Translations under genes and position numbers: made by a program | The notes under the pieces: generated by a model | What the model was told of the DNA's origin: nothing | The model's database searches: none | Seen by the model: only the letters and a program-made list of their open reading frames with translations | Shown: in pieces, positions 58,362 through 64,000 of the stretch | Numbering within the stretch: position 1 is the first letter of the stretch | Layout of the letters: the number at the start of each line of letters is the position of its first letter | DNA from: Zelonia costaricensis | Taxonomy: Eukaryota; Euglenozoa; Kinetoplastea; Trypanosomatida; Trypanosomatidae | Length of the DNA stretch: 64,000 nt | Direction of reading: 5' to 3' | Assembly (NCBI GenBank): GCA_030849075.1 | Contig: JASAOO010003487.1 | Location: forward strand, 1-64,000

Positions 58362-60655
58362 GGGCTCGATCATCATAGAACCGCCCGCTGTGGCGTACCG
58401 TGGGAAAGAGAGGGGCCGTGGAGGCCGCTGGGTTGCCCTCGTTGATGAGGTGAAGTCGCGGTGCGCGCCTTCTTGTGGTGGCGCCCGTGCGATGCCTGAC
58501 TGCCTGCAACTGCACAGGGAGTGAAATCTGCCGTGCTGCCTCTTTTCCATTGCTCCGTCTTCTTGTACCTTGCCCCTTTTTTTCTCTTTCTCTTTTGTTG
58601 GTTTATCGGCTGCCGCAGCAGCAGCTTGCGTGCGCGTTAGCTCCTGGGTGATCTGACAGGCGTGTTTTCGAGTGAGGGTTGTGGGCGGGGTTTGGGGGAG
58701 CGCTGACTTTGGCACCGCAAACTGTCGCCAGTTGACGTCACCGTGAGCGTGCGAGCTCGGCGCTGGCCCTCAGCTGGGCCACGCTCAAGCGGGGCGCGAC
58801 AGCGTCAGCGTCTACGGTGGTGTCCGCCACCTTTCTTCGTCTCCACGCGCACGCGCTCTCTTTTCTTCTGATCGATCTCACGGTGCACAGGTGCAGCGTG
58901 ACACCACGTAAAGCACAAAGAACAACCCGAAAAGCGTCGGTCCTCGACTTCCCTCTGGTCAAGGCGGAGTTTGTCAGAGATTTTCTTTGGTTCTCCGCGG
59001 CGCGAGTGTCTCCGAGACAGCCAAGGCAGGAGCTGATCCTGAGCATCCTCTGCCACTCCGCGCACGTGACTCATGCCGCTTCTCAAAAGGAAGCCCTTCA
59101 TCACGTCCGATATTTGCGGTGGCGGTATGCTTTCACTCGGCAGTTGCTGACAGAAAAAAAGTAATCGCCTAACTCATCTCTCCCACCTGCTGCTGTCTTC
59201 AATCCTCCCGGTCGATCTCTCTCTCTCTCTGTTTCCGCATCCCATGCCTTGCTCACTCACTCTCCATCACACGTCACGTGGCGCATCAACGCATCGGCGC
59301 TGCTTTCCCTCTCGACTATTGAAACCACCATCCACCCCGGGTCAGTGTGGGTTCATTGAGCTTTTTGTGGGTTGACGGACGATTGACGCGTCTTTTGTTT
59401 TTCTTTCCTTTCCTCTTCTCACGTTGTTTTCGAGGTGTCGCACGTACGTCCCGGAGGGAAGTGTTTGCGATCTCCCTCCCCCTTTCATTTTTCATAGCAG
59501 TAGGCCCATCGTTGCTTGTGGCTATTTCTGTGCCGACGTGTCTGCGTCTTGGGTTTTGTGGGCGCGGGTGTGAGACTTCAACCTCGGCGCTGCGCGTGCA
59601 ACGCACATCCTTCTTTATCCGACTATCTGCTGCTGCTCCTGCTGCTACGGACGCCCGCCCCCCCCCCTTCTCCCCCACACTCCTCTTCTCCCCTCCCTCC
59701 TCTCGCACACGTGGTCTTCTCTTCGTTCAGAGACCTCGATACCTGCGTAAGCGGGCGTGTCTGTGTCAGTGTGCGGATCGACTCCTGTCCCACGTGGAAC
59801 TGAGTCGGCCCACCACATCGGGGTGCACACGCATTTTCTTACATCGCCCCGCTTCCTCGTGGCGGAGAAACAGAACAAACAAAAGAGCCGCACAGTCGAC
59901 GGGTGGCACGGCGGTGCTGCTTCTGTAGTCCTGCGGACACCAGAGTGCCCTCAAAACTCATTTCGTTCGCTGAAAACGGTTGACGGCTCATCACAAGTCA
60001 ATTCTCCTCGCCTCGTCCCGCGTTTCTCGGCGCGCTCACCAGCTGCGACGCCTCCCTCGCTCCTCCTTCTCGGTTGCGTGCGGCGGGTTTGCTCGAGCGC
60101 TGTGTCCGTCATCGGGGCTTCTTTTCGTCACGGCGTCTCCCTCGCGGCTGACACAGCCTCGTTGAATGAGGGCACGTGGCTGAGGGTGCAGTTTTCCGTT
60201 TTCTTTCGCTTCTCGAACGTGATCGCAGTCGGAGCCGTGCAGCCGTCGATTTTGGCTGCGGCTCTTCGCTCGTTGCGCACGAACAACCTTGCTGGCTGCG
60301 CGTCACAAGCTATCGCCGTGGGGCCTGCCTGCCTCCCCCCCCTCCTCTCTCCCCCTCCACCTCGCGTGCCTTGCCTCCATACACCCTTGGCACGCTGGAG
60401 TAGTCACAAACCAATCAATCCGTCGGAAGCGAGGCGACACAGCCACACATACCGGGACTCAGAGCTCTCTCATTAAGGAGCTTGGGCCCGTCTGCCACGA
60501 CCGCCCGCGCTACTAGAGTCATCGCAGTCCAGTTGAAGGAGGGTCAGTGGCCGCTATCATCCGTAAAGCGCCGCTTCTACGCTGGCGTCCTGTGAAGATC
60601 GTTGTCAGCCAGTCTCTGAAGAATTGAGGAGGGTGCCGGCAGTCGCGCCGCAGAC
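58362..60655. other. Long intergenic spacer (2.3 kb)
   Basis: No gene seen. C/T-rich regions (59180-59260, 59640-59720, 60330-60380), with T-runs and TC repeats (59216-59230). AG 60399-60400 after the tract at 60330-60380 is a possible acceptor for the PP2C gene, giving a 5' UTR of about 255 bases. Confidence 0.65.
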
Positions 60656-62323
60656 ATGATTCCGACGAAGCGCGGCGGTCCGCCTCGGCGGCCGCCGACG
60701 AAGCAGCCGATGTCCTCGGCGAAGCAGGTGCAGCACCTCACTCAGCAGCACCCGCAAGTGGCGCGCATGATGCAGCAGCAGGCGTGGGAGCGGCGCACGC
60801 AGGTGGTGCGCGCCATGGTGCTCTTCGCGCTCATGTCCCTCGTGGTCGGCTACGCCTACCACGCCTACGGCGTCCTCGTCGCCCTGATGCTCCTCATCGG
60901 TGGGTGGCTCATGGGCTGGCTGGAGCTGCTGCAGATCATCCTCGGCTGGCTCGTGCGGACAGCCGGGCAGCCCAGCTTCGATGAGCTGCTGCGACGCGCC
61001 GACATCATGAGCCAGCCGATTCGAACGAAGGAGACTGTATCCGGCGAGAACGAGTTTCTCGAGTACGGGTCCAGTAGCATGCAGGGCTGGCGCCGCAGCA
61101 TGGAGGATGCGCACACGCTGCTGCTGCTCGACAAGGGCGGCTTCTTCGGCGTCTACGACGGCCACAGCGGCGCCGCCACGGCAAAGTACTGCGGCGAGTA
61201 CATGTTCCAGTTTGTGCACCAGACCAAGGCGTTCATGAAGGGCGAGTACTCGCAGGCCCTGTACGACGGCTTCATCGCGATTGACAAGTATCTGCACACG
61301 CTGCCGAGCTTTGAGAGGGGCGGGTGCGCGGCCGTGGTGCTGTACGTCGACGGCGACGACTTGTACTGCGCGAACGCGGGCGATAGCCGGTGCGTGTTGT
61401 GCCGCAACGGCAACGTGGAGAACCTCAGCACGGACCACAAGCCGTACCTGACGGGGGAGCAGATGCGCATTGAGCGGGCCGGCTGCTTTGTGCTAAACCG
61501 TCGCGTTAACGGCATGCTCGCACTCAGCCGTGCTATTGGCGACTTCATGTTCAAGACGAACAACCAGGTTCCGTGGGAGATGCAGGCGGTGACGAGCGCG
61601 CCGGAGGTGCGGGTGATGAAGCTGAACCGCGACAAGGACGAGTTTGCCGTGCTGGCGTGCGATGGCATTTGGGACATGATGACGAGCAAGCAAGTGGTCG
61701 ACTTTGTGCGTCCCCGCATTCAGAAGCGCGTCCCGCTGGGGACGATCTGCGAGGAGCTGATGGAGGCGTGTCTCTCGCCGCAGCCGTTTGGGCTGGGATG
61801 CGACAACATGTCCGTCGTGATTATCAAGTTTAAGCGGGGCCCGCAGGGCGGCGCCTCGGCCGCGCCGTCCGCTGCGAGTGGTTCACCCGCCAGCACGTGC
61901 CTGCCGCCACACCCCAGCGGTGCGCCGGCGTCCGATGAGGGAAACGGCGCATCAGACGGTGCTACGGCGTCAGCGGGCGCTGCGGGGGCGATCGGTGGAG
62001 ACGGGGAGAGCGCCGCCGCGGCGAGGGTGTCCGTCGTGAAGGCCTTGCCGCTGGAAGGCTGCAACGGCGCCTCTAGTCCAGCCTCGTCGCCGCCGACTCG
62101 GTCGCCGGCGAGCTCGCCGAGGCTGATGTCGGTCGCCCCCAATCCCCCGCTGACGCGGTCACCCGGCGTGAGCGCGCTGCGCGTGAGCCCACTGCCTAGT
62201 GGTGGCGGCAGCAGCAGTGAGGGCAGCGCCAGTCCCACCGGTGTCGCCCCATTTCTCACCACCAACCACCCCAAGTCGCTGTCCCCGGCTGCCTCGCCGA
62301 ATCAACCATCCTCGCCGCGATGA
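60656..62323 (+). CDS. PP2C-type (PPM) phosphatase with N-terminal membrane hairpin
   Basis: A 555-residue Ser/Thr phosphatase of the metal-dependent PP2C family. The catalytic domain (about 125-395) has all main motifs: RRSMEDAH (146-153, Glu150/Asp151), FGVYDGHSG (164-172, Asp168), ACDGIWD (334-340, Asp336) and GCDNMSVVII (381-390, Asp383). It should be active with Mn2+ or Mg2+. Unlike most PP2Cs it has two adjacent hydrophobic segments (about 53-69 and 72-100) before the domain, preceded by a basic, Gln-rich start. This predicts a membrane hairpin that leaves both ends in the cytosol. Residues 395-555 are Ala/Ser/Pro-rich with many Ser-Pro sites, a probable unstructured and phosphorylated tail. 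ATG 60656 is the first in-frame start. Family call secure; location is inference. Confidence 0.92.
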   Translation: MIPTKRGGPPRRPPTKQPMSSAKQVQHLTQQHPQVARMMQQQAWERRTQVVRAMVLFALMSLVVGYAYHAYGVLVALMLLIGGWLMGWLELLQIILGWLVRTAGQPSFDELLRRADIMSQPIRTKETVSGENEFLEYGSSSMQGWRRSMEDAHTLLLLDKGGFFGVYDGHSGAATAKYCGEYMFQFVHQTKAFMKGEYSQALYDGFIAIDKYLHTLPSFERGGCAAVVLYVDGDDLYCANAGDSRCVLCRNGNVENLSTDHKPYLTGEQMRIERAGCFVLNRRVNGMLALSRAIGDFMFKTNNQVPWEMQAVTSAPEVRVMKLNRDKDEFAVLACDGIWDMMTSKQVVDFVRPRIQKRVPLGTICEELMEACLSPQPFGLGCDNMSVVIIKFKRGPQGGASAAPSAASGSPASTCLPPHPSGAPASDEGNGASDGATASAGAAGAIGGDGESAAAARVSVVKALPLEGCNGASSPASSPPTRSPASSPRLMSVAPNPPLTRSPGVSALRVSPLPSGGGSSSEGSASPTGVAPFLTTNHPKSLSPAASPNQPSSPR

Positions 62324-64000
62324 ACGGCACCGCACAACACAGGGCGAGAGGGTGCGAGCCACGACGCGGGTTGCCCGCACCCTGTCTCTCGGGCGGACCG
62401 CGCTCACTTGCACGTCTATCCTCAACGCCTGGGTACTGGTGCCGGTTGTGACGCGATGGGATGGGTCGTTGGTTGTGTTGTTGTGTCTTTCATAGGCCGT
62501 GTGCTTCTGATGCGGCCTCGACGGTTGAGTCGGCCTTCCTTTCCACACCGGTTTGTTTGCGCGCCTCTGCGTGACTGTCGTCGTTTCGGTGGCTCGCCCG
62601 TGCGTCTCTGCGTGCGTGTCTCTGTGTGCGTGCGCGTGTGTGTGTATGTGCGTCTCTGCGTGCGTGAGGACCGTACAACTTCAGCACAGAGTCAAAGTAG
62701 CGGGGGTGGGGTGGGGGGGAGGGAGGCGACGTGCCAGACGTAAAAAAGGCGTGGCTGCGTCCACGCGCGCACTGAAACGGTGAGTGACAAAAGCGTGATT
62801 TCTCGGAGCAGCTGCGTGCCCCCTGGCACCGTCCCTGCGCTCGCAAGTCGGCTTCGCTGCCTCCTTGGTGGCGTTCTTCTTCGGCTTCCCCTCCCTCCCT
62901 CGCCACTTTCGAACTTGACCCACTGAACACGGCATCTCTTGGTGCGTCTGTGTGTGTGGATGTGTTGGGTAGGGTGACTGTATTGCGATGCGTCTGTTAT
63001 CGCGCAGTCGTCCACGTGGTTCTTTTCTGTTCGTTGTTTGTGTGGCGGATGTTGTTGTGGTGTGTTGGTCGCCAAGCAGGATTAGCTTTTTTTGCGCGCA
63101 CGCCGAGGGAGGGGAGGGGAAGGCTCCTCCTCCTCACGCAGCTCTGCACGTTGGCAAGTTGGGATTTCTCTTTGTTTCCTTTCTTCGTGCTGTCCATCTT
63201 TGTCTTGTAAGGGGCGGGGGGACGGCGGCGGCGGCGTGCTTTTGGTGCATTCCCGGCCGTCCCTTGTTGCTCTGCAGCCGCTTGCGTGTGTCAACGTCTG
63301 TTTCTCGTTTTTTTTCTGTTTGTGATTACGCGGCGTCGCGAGGCTGCTCGGACGCACCTGTCTCCTCTTGTTCCCCTCTTGTGCTTGTTCTGGCTGTGCG
63401 TTTGTGTGCGTGTATATCGTTGGTACGCTTCATTGGACTCTCTCTCTCTCTCTCTGTGCTACCCAAGAAACCGCGGCCCTTGACTCTCGCTCTCTCCCTC
63501 GCTCCCCCTTTTTCCATCATTCCTTTTCATCGCGTATCTGAAACTCGAAGTGATGAGAACTTGAACAATCCCAACATCGTCCACAACAACAGAATTGCGT
63601 TTTTTCTGTTTCGAATACGCAAGTTTCCTCATCGCAGCGACGGGGCAGAGAATCGAGAGAGGACGCGGTGCCGCCAGTCGCGTTTTATGCAGGCATCAAC
63701 GGGCTGCACGGGAGGGCACACATGAATGTGTGCAGGACGTGCAGTCTCGTTATGCGCTGGTAGTGAAGCCGGGGCCGATTGGGGTAGTCGTCTCAACCTC
63801 AAAAATGGAAACGTCACGTGCGGGGCCTGAACTGGGCAGCGCAGAGGTGACCCAGCTGCTCTTTTTTTTTCTAGAGTCATGTCACTGCCCACGGCACGCT
63901 GCTTTCGGCCACCAGCTCGCCGCGTTACTGAAACTCCTCCAAGTCCCTCTTTATCATCTCGCACTTCCCTCTCCTTTCTGCGCGCACTCAACGCACACAT
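62324..64000. other. Intergenic sequence at window end
   Basis: No gene seen before the window ends. Contains TGCG/TGTG repeats (62603-62665), a G-run patch (62700-62725), GT-rich sequence near 62945-62965 and a TC repeat at 63437-63453. It is presumably the PP2C 3' UTR and the 5' region of the next gene outside the window. Confidence 0.6.

Overview
The window looks like one stretch of a trypanosomatid nuclear chromosome, most likely Leishmania or a close relative in the Leishmaniinae. All 21 supportable protein genes are intronless, GC-rich at third codon positions and on the + strand. They are separated by long pyrimidine-rich, C/T-homopolymer and GT/CA-microsatellite spacers, and usually preceded by a polypyrimidine tract and an AG usable for spliced-leader trans-splicing. 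Family content agrees: tandem iron superoxide dismutases, a WW-CCCH ZFP-type regulator, a NIMA-related kinase with a PH domain, a Tudor-less SMN and the mitoribosomal protein mL38. From memory, and not checked here, the tandem iron SODs, an HSP60 and a PP2C also lie near each other on Leishmania chromosome 32. I cannot name the species. No strand switch, tRNA, rRNA, CRISPR array or convincing intact transposon was seen. Coding sequence fills about 45% of the window.

Layout. 1-7.3 kb: a POLE3-like histone-fold protein, a diverged CDF-type membrane protein with a long His-rich tail, and an unknown protein. 7.9-17.7 kb: mitochondrial HSP60, the RABL2 GTPase, and tandem iron SODs B1 and B2. 17.7-23.7 kb: a 6-kb stretch with no credible gene. 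23.7-36.1 kb: NEK-type kinase with PH domain, SMN, an RGG-tailed basic protein, a 610-residue protein with a faint JmjC/cupin signature, a small acidic unknown, and mL38. 37-48 kb: a 690-residue coiled-coil/acidic unknown, a PUF-repeat protein, a WW-CCCH zinc finger protein, and coatomer epsilon. 49-62.3 kb: DNA polymerase alpha B subunit, a SPOUT RNA methyltransferase with a presequence-like start, a membrane-anchored unknown, and a PP2C phosphatase with an N-terminal membrane hairpin. The last 1.7 kb is intergenic.

The genes do not form a functional operon. As is normal for trypanosomatids, unrelated genes (replication, organelle translation, RNA processing, trafficking, redox) are probably co-transcribed and then separated by trans-splicing and polyadenylation, so regulation is expected mainly in the UTRs. 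Start codons below were chosen as the first in-frame ATG after the best tract-plus-AG. Several longer open frames that begin at GTG, TTG or an upstream ATG were trimmed on this basis.
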